DNA from: DASPKM01 sp035628135
Lineage (GTDB): Bacteria > Bacteroidota > Bacteroidia > Chitinophagales > Chitinophagaceae
Direction of reading: 5' to 3'
Assembly (NCBI GenBank): GCA_035628135.1
Contig: DASPKM010000013.1
Span: forward strand, 1 to 64,000
Length of the DNA: 64,000 nt
Position 1 is the first letter of the stretch; every line of letters begins with the position of its first letter. This document shows, piece after piece, positions 42,101 to 50,058 of the stretch. The position numbers were made by a program, and so were the translations under genes. Under the pieces are notes generated by a model that was not told the DNA's origin, made no database searches, and was given only the letters and a program-made list of their open reading frames with translations.

Positions 42101-44003
42101 ACGAATACGTTCCGGCCGCCAGGTTGTCTACAGTAGTACTGACACTGTTGGCATTTACAATATTGTATTGAGCAGGCCCTGCTATCTTGCTCCATGCATA
42201 ACTGCTGATGGTGCCGTCAGGGTCACTGGATGCGCTACCGCTCAGCGTTACGCTGTTGGCGGGTAATTGAATGGATTGGTCGCTGCCTGCATTGGCGGCA
42301 GGCGGCATATTCGGCGGAGGCGGAGCAGGCGCCACGGTAACAATTACCGTATCGTCATCTGTTCCTCCGCGGTTATCGGTAACTAATAATCTGAATGAAT
42401 AAGTTCCCGCCACCAAATTATTTACTGTTGTACTGGCACTGCTGCCACTTACGATGGTGTACTGTGCGGGTCCTGCAATTTTTGTCCATGCATACGCGGC
42501 TATGGCGCCATCGATGTCACTGGAACCAGTGCCATTCAAAGTAACGCTGTTGGTTGGCAATTGAATGGATTGATCGATACCGGCATTTGCAACCGGCGGT
42601 ATGTTGGGGCTATTAACGGTGATGCTTAGGGTATCATCGTCGGTGCCGCCCATATTGTCCGTTACCTGCAGCCTGAAGCTGTACACGCCGGCCACCATAT
42701 TGCTCACGTTTACGTTGGATACCGATAGTGTGGTGATGGTAGCAGTGGAAGGGCCGCCTACCTGCGTCCATGCATAAGCGGTAACCACTCCATCAGGATC
42801 GTACGATGCGCTGCCGAACAGGTATGTATTATTAGTAGGCAGGGTCATGCTTTGATCGGGGCCAGCCAGCGCCACGGGGGCCTGGTTGGGTGAAGGAACA
42901 GCGCCATTCACTGTTACCAGAATGGTATCCTTCGACGTTGCTCCCAGGTTGTCCGTAACCGTTAGTTGAAACGAGTACACGCCTTGCGCCAGGTTGGTTA
43001 CGCCGGTGCTGGCCGTGTTGGGAGTGGTAATATTATATTGCGCGGGCCCGCCGATCTTTGTCCAGCTATGCGCCGTAACAGATCCGTCAGGGTCGAAAGA
43101 AGCGCTGCCATTGAGCGTAACGGAGCTCGTGGGCAATGTAATGCTTTGGTCAGTACCCGCACGCGCTATTGGTGGCGTGTTAGGCCCTGGCATGGAGGTG
43201 CTTCTTGACTTGGTCAGGAACCATTCATATATATTCGGGTTATGCCAGTTGTGCGCAGTATCGTACGACCGGTCCCAGATATAATGGTTACCGTTGGGAT
43301 AAATTGTTTGAATAGGCGGCACCGCGGGACTGCACGCATTGATGTTCCATATTGCGCCGGTAGTACAACCAACGCCTACAATGCCATCGTCGTTTGCGTG
43401 AAATGCCCATACCGGAAGGTTGGCGGCCGCAATGGACCCGCACATGTTACTCCAGTCGCAGGTACCGCAAACCGGTGCAATAGCCGCTAATGAGCGGGCA
43501 TTGCTGTACGATGCACTGGCATACTTCCAGGTTCCGCCACCACCGAGGCTAAGGCCGGTGAGGTAGATCCTGTTGGTATCTATACGAAGGTTTTGCTTTG
43601 CATACTTGATCATTTCTTCTGCATAGAACTCGGGCCACCAGCCATACGCATAACTTAATTGTGGCGACAATACCAGGAAGGTTTCCCATTGGCCTGTACT
43701 GGGATTCTGGAAACGCATCGGGTGTCCCACTGAAATGTATCGCGGAATTGCATTTGCCGCTACGCGCAGCAGGTCGGTAGTACCGTTGCCTCTTTCACCG
43801 ATGCCATGCAGAAATATAATGAGCGGATACTTTGTATTGGGATTTGCTGAATAATCAACGGGCTTGTATTCTAAAAATCCAATAAAGGTGCCGTTGGAAG
43901 CGGTTAATGAATTAGCAATTTGCTGAGAGAATGAACGGGTTGTACTCAGGGCGCACCATAATAACAGGATTAGTCTTCCTGCGAAGAAAAATTTGGTTTT
44001 CAT
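39147..44003 (-). CDS. secreted esterase with thirteen PKD-like repeats, T9SS-sorted (paralogue C)
   Basis: The 1618-residue protein has a signal peptide (about 1-27) and an esterase domain (about 28-265) with YPLIIFLHGIGERG, Ser152 (YLTGLSLGGG), Asp205/206 (ANDDG) and His240 (GNHYIWD). Thirteen PKD-like repeats of about 92 residues follow, each with the pattern ANAGxDQSIQLP, GSASSDADG, YAWxKIAGPAQYNI, LVAGTYSFRLVVTDNNGATD. Many are joined by APAPPPP linkers. The repeats resemble the K319L/REJ-like PKD type, and repeats 3-11 are most alike. A T9SS sorting domain ends the protein (LNIYPNPVDVKARI to KQFIKR). The repeats probably form a long stalk that holds the enzyme away from the cell. Confidence 0.88.
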   Translation of the reverse strand: MKTKFFFAGRLILLLWCALSTTRSFSQQIANSLTASNGTFIGFLEYKPVDYSANPNTKYPLIIFLHGIGERGNGTTDLLRVAANAIPRYISVGHPMRFQNPSTGQWETFLVLSPQLSYAYGWWPEFYAEEMIKYAKQNLRIDTNRIYLTGLSLGGGGTWKYASASYSNARSLAAIAPVCGTCDWSNMCGSIAAANLPVWAFHANDDGIVGVGCTTGAIWNINACSPAVPPIQTIYPNGNHYIWDRSYDTAHNWHNPNIYEWFLTKSRSTSMPGPNTPPIARAGTDQSITLPTSSVTLNGSASFDPDGSVTAHSWTKIGGPAQYNITTPNTASTGVTNLAQGVYSFQLTVTDNLGATSKDTILVTVNGAVPSPNQAPVALAGPDQSMTLPTNNTYLFGSASYDPDGVVTAYAWTQVGGPSTATITTLSVSNVNVSNMVAGVYSFRLQVTDNMGGTDDDTLSITVNSPNIPPVANAGIDQSIQLPTNSVTLNGTGSSDIDGAIAAYAWTKIAGPAQYTIVSGSSASTTVNNLVAGTYSFRLLVTDNRGGTDDDTVIVTVAPAPPPPNMPPAANAGSDQSIQLPANSVTLSGSASSDPDGTISSYAWSKIAGPAQYNIVNANSVSTTVDNLAAGTYSFRLVVTDNNGASVADTVMVTVLPAPPPPNVAPVANAGTDQSIQLPTSSVNLDGAASSDADGTIIAYAWSKIAGPAQYNISNAGSAATSVSNLVAGTYSFRLVVTDNNGATDDDTIVITVAPAANIAPTANAGSDQSIQLPANSVTLNGSASSDADGTITGYTWTKISGPVQYNIVNANSVSTTVDNLVAGTYLFRLVVTDNNGATDADTVMVDVGAAPPPPNVAPVANAGIDQSIQLPTSSITLDGSASVDTDGTITGYAWSKISGPSQYNISNSGNASTSVTNLAAGTYSFRLVVTDNNGATDDDTVVITVAPAPPPPNMPPTANAGGDQSIQLPVNNVMLNGSASSDADGTIITYAWTKVAGPAQYNIVSAGSVSTTVDNLVAGTYSFRLQVTDNNGASDADTVTVTVTPAPPPPNIPPVANAGNDQSIQLPTASVTLNGSASTDADGTIAGFTWSKIAGPAQFNIVNANNVSTQVSNLVAGTYSFRLVVTDNSGATDDDTVVITVAPAPPPPNVVPVANAGNDQSIQLPVNIVLLDGTSSVDIDGSIVSYAWTKIAGPSQYTIANAGNASTSVNNLVAGTYSFRLVVTDNRGATDDDTVVITVAAAPPPQNQLPVAHAGNDQSIQLPTNSVTLSGAASNDPDGTITAYAWTKIAGPAQYNIANAGNVSTSVTNLVAGAYSFRLVVTDNNGATDADTVVINVTPAPNQSPVANAGNDTTVHVPGGSATLNATASYDPDGNIVSYSWNRISGPAGVTIVNATTASATVVGMSAGDYVFELRVTDNNGATATDRVTVHAVQAPNQRPVANAGRDTTLAVPARSAWLSGMASRDIDGNIVRYEWKQVSGPAASAIQYTNAPFTMVNGLQAGNYVYELTVTDDDGDSGTDSVMISVVNNFRYVESLNIYPNPVDVKARIRCVSDSTGELLIRVLDAHGRVVKVMNSFKGQSDFEQDILFTELRPGIYYLEAIIGNKKRMIKQFIKR

Positions 44004-44411
44004 AAGCCCGGTTTTTTCGAATTAGGATTTGGATCAATAACTATAACAATAACGCATAGCTGCAATGCTACATTCCCATAACGCATGGCCTGCATCTTTA
44101 AGTACATTAACCTTAATTTTTCTTTACCGTAAAAACCGTGAATTCATACAACAGGCAGGAGGGAGCTTCAGGAGGGTAAAGGGGTTACAATAGCTTCTGA
44201 TACAGCAAATTAAACTTCGCATTCCAAAAATGGAATTGCGTGAACAAATTGTGCATAACCGTTAGATGTTTAGACGCCGTGTGCCACCGTTTTGTGACAG
44301 CTTTTCCCGAAACGGGAATTATGGATTTTTAAAATTGCCGAGATGCTGAAGATACTGATTTGTATAAGCAAGCAAGCGGTCTCTGCCAATAAAAAATTCC
44401 ACTGCCGCCGC
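44004..44411. other. intergenic region with one perfect hairpin
   Basis: About 400 bases hold no gene that I can support. A perfect six-base hairpin, TTCCCG-AAA-CGGGAA, lies at 44304-44318, without a T-run. Part of the region must be the leader of the esterase gene at its left end. Confidence 0.4.
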
Positions 44412-45611
44412 TTAACCAGAAGTATAGTTTTTGGGAGTGTGCAGGAACTGCGTGCGGTTTTTCTTCACCTGCAGCAGCGCCTTTACCATGGTAAAGATGA
44501 GCACGGGCACGTGCAGCACCGCCTTAAATGTGCGCGCATTGTATAGACAAGCGGGGATTGCAAACAATAAAGTAATGGCAAACATCATGGCCATTCCTGC
44601 CCACCAGGCAGCAGGCGGGTACAGGAAATCCCAGGAAAATATCCATTCCAAAGCGGCCAGCGCCAGCATAAAGGCCAGCACCAGGATGTACAGGCTGCGG
44701 GGCAGCAGTAGTGTTTGGGCAAACTTGTTCCAGTAATTACTGTTGCGCGGGGCGCTGCGCATGTCGGCCTGCAGGAAACGGCGGAAGTGCATTACCTGGG
44801 CTTCGAGCCAGCGTACGCGTTGCTTTTCAAATACCTGGGCGCTGGCAACCTTTTCATCGTAAACCAGGGCATCGTCCAGGTACTGCACCCTGATGTTCTT
44901 GTGCATCAGCTGCAGGTCTATCTCCCGGTCTTCCCCGGGATTGTCAAGGATGTGCGGCAGGTTCAATATCGATTGCAGGTCCTGGAAACGAAAGGCCATC
45001 CCCGACCCGATCAGCGCCGCCGATACTCCAAAGGCGGCCGGTCCCTTCCGGAACAAATGGTTGTTGATCTCCTCACTAATGGCGTCCAGCACCGCAATGG
45101 CCGTTTGCTTATTCTTCGCGGTACGGTGGCATTGTACCGCCCCTGCCCCATTTGCCATGGCCGCGTTTACCTGTTCCAGGCAACCCGCCCCCATAATATT
45201 ATCGGCGTCCAGGATCATCGCATGATCATATCCCTTGCCCGCGAGCTGTTGCATGGCCAGGTGCAGCGACCTTGCCTTGGTGCTGGTTTCGAATTGCACC
45301 TTTATTACCTGTACCGGAATGGATTGCAGCTTTGCAATGGTCTCTTCTTTTAGCTTGTCGGCAATCACGAACACCTCGAACCTGTCGGCGGGATAGTTGT
45401 GCAGCGTAGCCTGCCGGGCGGTATCCAGTATCACTGCGTCTTCCTTATAGGCCGGCACTAATATAGCAATGCGGTTCTTGTGCCCGGCGGGAACGTATTG
45501 CTTCTTTTTTCTCAGCAAGCCCGCCACCGCCAGTACAAACAGGTACAGCACGCCTGCGGCCAGGTATACGAACAAAGCCGTGAAAATGATATAGCCGATT
45601 AGCTGAAGCAT
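44412..45611 (-). CDS. processive-type family 2 glycosyltransferase
   Basis: The 399-residue protein has one N-terminal helix (about 5-33), a GT2 catalytic domain, and three or four membrane helices after about residue 290. Catalytic residues are all present: DADN (135-138) as the metal-binding DxD, GEDREID (226-232) and QRVRW (264-268). The last is the QxxRW motif of processive synthases such as cellulose or hyaluronan synthase. It lies 12 bases after another GT2 gene, at the end of a four-gene minus-strand operon headed by a response regulator. It would build or extend a surface glycan at the inner membrane. The sugar is not predictable. Confidence 0.88.
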   Translation of the reverse strand: MLQLIGYIIFTALFVYLAAGVLYLFVLAVAGLLRKKKQYVPAGHKNRIAILVPAYKEDAVILDTARQATLHNYPADRFEVFVIADKLKEETIAKLQSIPVQVIKVQFETSTKARSLHLAMQQLAGKGYDHAMILDADNIMGAGCLEQVNAAMANGAGAVQCHRTAKNKQTAIAVLDAISEEINNHLFRKGPAAFGVSAALIGSGMAFRFQDLQSILNLPHILDNPGEDREIDLQLMHKNIRVQYLDDALVYDEKVASAQVFEKQRVRWLEAQVMHFRRFLQADMRSAPRNSNYWNKFAQTLLLPRSLYILVLAFMLALAALEWIFSWDFLYPPAAWWAGMAMMFAITLLFAIPACLYNARTFKAVLHVPVLIFTMVKALLQVKKNRTQFLHTPKNYTSG

Positions 45612-45623
45612 AATTATTCAGGT

Positions 45624-46535
45624 TCATTTAACGGCAGAATGGCTGGACGAGTATAAATTCCAGGCAACCCCCTTGATAAAATAACGCAGTTGGCTGAACT
45701 GCCGGCTGACAAGGTATTTAAAAATCGCCTTGGGCGCGGTAAAGAAAGTAAAGAACAGCATAAATAACAGCAACTGCGGAAAGCTGGTATTGCGGCGCAT
45801 GTACAAAATGCGGTTGCGGGTATGATAATACACTTTCATGGGGTTGTTCTTGCCCACCGACATGGACTCCTTATGATAGATCACTGCGCTGGCCTCGTAC
45901 CAAATGGTATATCCTGCCCGCTGTATCCGGGCGCTCCAATCCCATTCCTCGTAATACAAAAAAAACTTAGAGGGAAACATGCCTACCTTGTCGATCACTT
46001 CGCGCTTTACCATCATGGCGCAACCATGCGCTCCATGGGTCGGGCCCGAAACATCGTACTGGCCCAGGTCTTTTTCCTTATTGCCCAGGGTAGACGTGCG
46101 GCCGGTGATGGGGTTCATTTTATTGAACCCGGCATACTGGATAATGTCCTTGGCATCCCAGTATTTTATCTTGGGGCAAACCACCCCAATGTCCGGCGCC
46201 GACGAAAATGCGGCGAGCAGCTTGTGAAGCAGGTCTGGCGTTACTTCCGTATCGTTGTTTACAATGAAGATGTAGTCGCCCCTGGCTTGTGCAATGCCCC
46301 AGTTATTGCCGCCCGCAAAGCCCAGGTTCTTTTTGCTGAGGAGCACGCGGGTATTGGGATAATTGCCCGAGGCTATCAGGGGTGTCGGGTCTTGTTGGGA
46401 AGCCATATCGCATACCAGTATTTCGTAATTACGATATAACAGGCCCCTGCACGATTCAAGGAACTCGCACGTAACTTTTGCCTGGTTATAATTCAACGTA
46501 ATTACAGAAACCAACGGTTCCGTACCATTGAGCAT
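45624..46535 (-). CDS. family 2 glycosyltransferase, rhamnosyltransferase-like
   Basis: The 303-residue protein has the GT2 fold with VSVITLNYNQ, NLGFAGGNNWG (70-80), the metal-binding stretch FIVNNDTEV (90-98) and, later, FFLYYEEWDWSARIQRAGY. This layout, with NLGFAGGNN and the late EEWDW, is that of the rhamnosyltransferase (RfbF/WbbL-like) group. A hydrophobic helix lies near 250-268. It adds a sugar to a lipid-linked glycan on the cytoplasmic face. It sits between the sugar-phosphate transferase (40 bases upstream) and the processive GT2. Confidence 0.9.
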   Translation of the reverse strand: MLNGTEPLVSVITLNYNQAKVTCEFLESCRGLLYRNYEILVCDMASQQDPTPLIASGNYPNTRVLLSKKNLGFAGGNNWGIAQARGDYIFIVNNDTEVTPDLLHKLLAAFSSAPDIGVVCPKIKYWDAKDIIQYAGFNKMNPITGRTSTLGNKEKDLGQYDVSGPTHGAHGCAMMVKREVIDKVGMFPSKFFLYYEEWDWSARIQRAGYTIWYEASAVIYHKESMSVGKNNPMKVYYHTRNRILYMRRNTSFPQLLLFMLFFTFFTAPKAIFKYLVSRQFSQLRYFIKGVAWNLYSSSHSAVK

Positions 46536-46575
46536 ACTACTGTTTTGCTTTAGGAGATAAAACTACAAAACAGTT

Positions 46576-47727
46576 CTAAACATTCGTTTTTTGAATCAGC
46601 GCTGTAGGTGTGTTGGCCATGATCCACAGGTCGTACGCAAAATTGGATTTGCTTGCGTAAGCAATGTCCAGGTTAATGCGTTCTTCTACGGACATTTCCT
46701 TGTTGCCTCTCTTCTTGATCTGCCACAGGCCGGTGATGCCTGCAGGAGCCATGAAGCGCTTTGCCCATTCGTCTGTAGTAAGCGTTTCGGCTTCGTACAG
46801 GGGCAGCGGGCGGTTACCAACCAGCGACATATCGCCCATCAGCACGTTCACGAGCTGGGGAATTTCGTCGAGGCTGGTCTTGCGCAGGAAGGCGCCCACT
46901 TTAGTTATACGCGGATCGTTTTCGATCTTGATGAACTTGGGACCTTCGTTGGTAGCGTTGTATTGATTGAGGTGAGAAACTTCTTTCATCTTTTCATCAG
47001 CTCCCACGATCATGGTGCGGAACTTATAGAAATTGAAGATGCGGTAGCCGCGGCCTGCGCGCTTGGCGATATAAAATACCGGTCCGCGGGACTCGAGCTT
47101 GATGGCCAGTGCAACCAGCGCCATAACCGGGCTAAGGCACAGCAGCAGCAGCGAAGCGATCACTACATCGAATACGCGTTTTGCAATAGCGCCATTGCTT
47201 GCAACAGAAACATGGGTTTCTATTTTCTTTCTCCACGCCAGGTTAGCCGATTCTGTTTTGATCTTGTTCAGGAAGCGGGCCTTGGCCAGCAGGGTCTTTT
47301 TATCGTATTTGTTCAGGCAAACGATTTCGTCTACAATACGCTCTTTGCGGAAGCGCAGCTTTTGCTCCGGCTGCATGCCCCTGTCTTCGAGGATGAAGGG
47401 AACATAAGCCAGTTGCGCATGCGAATTGAGGAATTGACGGAATTCGCTGATGGCCTGGTAACCCAGGTTGCTGTCGCAAATAATGATATGGGGAGCAGGA
47501 TGTCCTTGTTGTTGCAATCTCAGCAACATGGCTTTTGCATTGGCGCAATTTTCTGTTGCATAGCCGCTTTCGAAGATCTTGATCAGGCTGTCTATTCTTT
47601 TAGGATCGCTGCCGATGTAATAAAATTCTGTCTTTACGTAAGCTGCATTTTCTGCGGGAAGTGCGTGTAACGTAAAATGTTTGTAGGTCTTATTTTTAGC
47701 GGTACTTGGTAAAGTTGCTAGTTCCAT
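46576..47727 (-). CDS. sugar-phosphate transferase (polyprenyl glycosylphosphotransferase) with N-terminal receiver-like domain
   Basis: The 383-residue protein has two parts. Residues about 33-155 have a receiver-like course: FYYIGSDPKRIDSLIKIF with Asp41, IIICDSNLG with Asp85 in the place of a phospho-acceptor, and CLNKYDKKT with Lys140. Residues about 182-383 form the WcaJ/WbaP-type catalytic domain: KRVFDVVIASLLLLCLSPVM as the membrane helix, GPVFYIAKRAGRGYRIFNFYKFRTM, then LRKTSLDEIPQLVNVLMGDM and VGNRP, and GITGLWQI. It moves a sugar-1-phosphate to undecaprenyl phosphate and so starts a surface glycan. The usual multi-helix N-terminal domain is replaced by the receiver-like one. A stand-alone response regulator lies 50 bases upstream. 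Confidence 0.9.
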   Translation of the reverse strand: MELATLPSTAKNKTYKHFTLHALPAENAAYVKTEFYYIGSDPKRIDSLIKIFESGYATENCANAKAMLLRLQQQGHPAPHIIICDSNLGYQAISEFRQFLNSHAQLAYVPFILEDRGMQPEQKLRFRKERIVDEIVCLNKYDKKTLLAKARFLNKIKTESANLAWRKKIETHVSVASNGAIAKRVFDVVIASLLLLCLSPVMALVALAIKLESRGPVFYIAKRAGRGYRIFNFYKFRTMIVGADEKMKEVSHLNQYNATNEGPKFIKIENDPRITKVGAFLRKTSLDEIPQLVNVLMGDMSLVGNRPLPLYEAETLTTDEWAKRFMAPAGITGLWQIKKRGNKEMSVEERINLDIAYASKSNFAYDLWIMANTPTALIQKTNV

Positions 47728-47777
47728 AAAGTTACTTTTGAGGATTAAATGCTTTCATAATTGGTTTGGGATTGTAT

Positions 47778-48167
47778 TTAATAAGCCGCCACTTTTTCGC
47801 CCTGCTGTATGGTAGCATGCACTGCCTGCATCAGGTCGATAGGATTAAAAGGCTTGGTAAAGTAAGCGGCTACGTCGAATTCAAGGCATTTTTCCTCGGT
47901 TTCGGATTTATCCAGTGCTGATAGCACAATCATGGGAATGCTGCCGTACAGGCCACTGGTGGTGAGTTGTTCGATCAGTTCCCAGCTTTGCATGTCCGGT
48001 AATTGCGGATCAACTATAATCAGTTCAGGAGGATCGTTTTGGGCAAGCCAATTAATAGCCGAACAGCCATCAGCAGCGGTTATTACCTGATAATTTTTAC
48101 TTAGTAAGGTCTGCAATAAAAAGCGGATCGCCTTACTGTCATCAATAGCTAGAATTCTCTTTTTCAT
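47778..48167 (-). CDS. single-domain response regulator heading a polysaccharide operon
   Basis: The 129-residue receiver domain has DD (9-10), the phospho-acceptor Asp53 (IIVDPQLPDMQ), Ser83 (VLSALDK) and Lys105 (YFTKPF), so it should be active. It has no output domain and probably acts by direct contact. It is 50 bases upstream of the sugar-phosphate transferase with a receiver-like domain of its own. Direct control of glycan initiation or heterodimer formation between the two receivers is a natural inference. Confidence 0.88.
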   Translation of the reverse strand: MKKRILAIDDSKAIRFLLQTLLSKNYQVITAADGCSAINWLAQNDPPELIIVDPQLPDMQSWELIEQLTTSGLYGSIPMIVLSALDKSETEEKCLEFDVAAYFTKPFNPIDLMQAVHATIQQGEKVAAY

Positions 48168-48501
48168 GGGCAGATGAAATTAAGTTTGAATAAACTCAAT
48201 CTTTCATTAGGCTTGTAATTGGAACAAGCGGCTTGCAGAGGTATTGGCATTTACTATTGTTGCACGTAATGTCGCAAAAAAAGGATGGCTTTACAGGATG
48301 GCAAGTGGATTAACGGTGTTAATCTAGGTTTTTGGGAATTTCAAGGATGTGTGGTTGAGCAGATATCTGCCTTTCAGGGTATGTTTCAAAAGGGTTGGAG
48401 GGATGAATGCCGGGTAAAAATAGTAACAAATTTCAATAAACCAAACCGCCTCAGATTAAATTTTGTTAACCGGACAATCAAAGTTCCGACTTATTTCCAA
48501 T

Positions 48502-48525
48502 TAAAAAATACCCTTTTACGGGTAT
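48502..48525 (-). terminator. intrinsic terminator of the GT2 gene
   Basis: On the minus strand ATACCC (48525-48520) pairs with GGGTAT (48513-48508) around a six-base loop, followed by a run of A on the plus strand that reads TTTTTTAA (48507-48502). It lies eight bases after the stop codon. The rest of the gap 48168-48501 holds no supported gene. Confidence 0.75.
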
Positions 48526-48532
48526 AAAAAAA

Positions 48533-49735
48533 TCATGCCGTTTTTTGACGTGCCGCTTTCTCCCACAACACGGTTTGCCGTTTTTGAAGGAACCGGAAAA
48601 AGCCGAGGAATACTGACAGGTTCATGAATAAAAAGTAATATGGCACATACAGCAGCTTGAGCTTTATGTTGCGGTTAGCGAAGAGCCAGCCGGTAATGGC
48701 CAGCAGGTAAAATGCGCTTTGCAGGGCAAGGAACACACTATAAAACCACCCCCCGCCGGACCCCGTAAGCAGTCCTTCGGACCAGGCCAGCGGTATGTTG
48801 GATAGTAATAATACTAGTAAGCTGAGGGGGCATAAGGTCCACCTGAGAATGCGGTGTGACAAAAATTGGAACGATAGCACCGGGTATTTAAATACATTGA
48901 ACAGGCCCTTGAGCATGCCCATGGCCTGGAATGCGCCCGCACAGATCCGCACCTTGCGTTTTTGCTCGTCGCGCATGGAAAGCGATCCTGTTTCGGTTGC
49001 GTATGCCCGGGGCTCGTACCGCACTACGTAACCCTTCATACATACTTTCAGGGATTGCACAAAGTCTTCTATAATAGTGTCTTCCTGTGCTTTTTCAAAC
49101 AAATGCGTCCTTACTGAAAACAGCTCGCCGGCGGCTCCTACTACCGAGTACAGCTCGGAATCCAGCTTTTTGAGAAAGGATTCATATTTCCAGTAAATAC
49201 CCTCTCCCGCCCCCGCGGCCTTTGCATCGGCGCCTGCCAACACTTTCTTTTCACCGGCTACCGCGCCTACCCTTTCATCGGTGTAATGCTTTACCAGTTC
49301 GCGGATGCATTGCCGGTTCAGTAACGTGTTGGCATCGCAGAAAACCACAATTTCGGAATTTACGAAGTCGATGGCCCTGTTCATGGCCGCAACCTTGCCT
49401 TTTCGCTGTGGCTGGTGCAGCAGCTCAAAGGAAGATTGCTTAATAATATCGGGCGTAGCGTCAGACGATCCATCGGTAATAAAAATTACCTGCAGCTTGC
49501 CGGCGGGATAGTCCAGCTCCTGTGTATTTTTTATTTTGGTGTGAATAAATTCTTCCTCGTTGTACGCGGCAACAACCAAACTTACATTTGGTTCGTATGT
49601 GTGTGATGAGGAATTGGGAATTTTTCTCAACAGTTTTTTGATGCTTACCAGAAAATATAGCAGCATACCGTACCCGATGTAGCTATACCAGACGATAAAA
49701 AGAGAGGTCCAGAAAAGGATTTTATAAACGATCAT
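48533..49735 (-). CDS. membrane family 2 glycosyltransferase
   Basis: The 400-residue protein has one N-terminal helix (about 7-31), a GT2 domain and three helices after about 290. Motifs are VSLVVAAYNEE (51-61), ITDGSSDATPDI, QRKGKVAAMNRAI (110-122), FCDANT (133-138) as DxD-type metal site, and IIEDFVQ (221-227). The place of QxxRW holds QKRKVRI (258-264), so the last motif deviates. It is related to cellulose-synthase/BcsA-like and poly-GlcNAc synthase proteins. It has its own terminator, so it is a separate unit from the four-gene operon. The upstream region of 320 bases is shared with the giant T9SS gene on the other strand. Confidence 0.88.
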   Translation of the reverse strand: MIVYKILFWTSLFIVWYSYIGYGMLLYFLVSIKKLLRKIPNSSSHTYEPNVSLVVAAYNEEEFIHTKIKNTQELDYPAGKLQVIFITDGSSDATPDIIKQSSFELLHQPQRKGKVAAMNRAIDFVNSEIVVFCDANTLLNRQCIRELVKHYTDERVGAVAGEKKVLAGADAKAAGAGEGIYWKYESFLKKLDSELYSVVGAAGELFSVRTHLFEKAQEDTIIEDFVQSLKVCMKGYVVRYEPRAYATETGSLSMRDEQKRKVRICAGAFQAMGMLKGLFNVFKYPVLSFQFLSHRILRWTLCPLSLLVLLLSNIPLAWSEGLLTGSGGGWFYSVFLALQSAFYLLAITGWLFANRNIKLKLLYVPYYFLFMNLSVFLGFFRFLQKRQTVLWEKAARQKTA

Positions 49736-49852
49736 TTCAATTACGGTATAAGTGCGGATTTGCTGTTTAATAAAAGCGGTTGGAAAATTAGCCCAAATTC
49801 GGTAGAGCTAAAAGATTGTGTTCAAATAATTTCACTTCTTCGATTTTATTAT

Positions 49853-49860
49853 TAATTTTG
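49853..49860 (+). promoter_or_regulatory. candidate -7 element for the giant T9SS gene
   Basis: TAATTTTG matches TAnnTTTG exactly and would leave a leader of about 190 bases before the ATG at 50059. I find no good -33 TTG. In the leader, a weak AAAACC/GGTTTT hairpin lies near 49998-50028. Nothing else is supported in 49736-50058. Confidence 0.4.
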
Positions 49861-50058
49861 AACGCTCTTAGGCTTACCCGAACCGTTTATCCCCTGAAAA
49901 TCTTGCAATTACCTCATTATTCTTCGAGAAGCCATCTATACAGGAACTGACCAATATACCTCCCTGCTTAAATACCGACGCGGTTTGATATCCTCCCAAA
50001 AAAACCTTTTGGCTTAACCGGTTTTTTATTGACTTGACCCGAACAACGCCCTTTTATT

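Noticed and set aside
44304..44318. Perfect small hairpin as a terminator
   Set aside because: There is no T-run on either strand and it is more than 100 bases from the nearest stop codon (44412).
44343..44546. 67-residue plus-strand frame at the end of the GT2 gene
   Set aside because: More than half lies opposite the end of a well-supported gene and it shows no motif.
46591..47670. Long (359-residue) plus-strand frame opposite the sugar-phosphate transferase
   Set aside because: The minus strand has all catalytic motifs of the transferase; the antisense frame is an artefact of codon bias.
48285..48527. 80-residue plus-strand frame between the response regulator and the GT2 gene
   Set aside because: It ends within the terminator of the opposite strand, has no recognisable features and no promoter.
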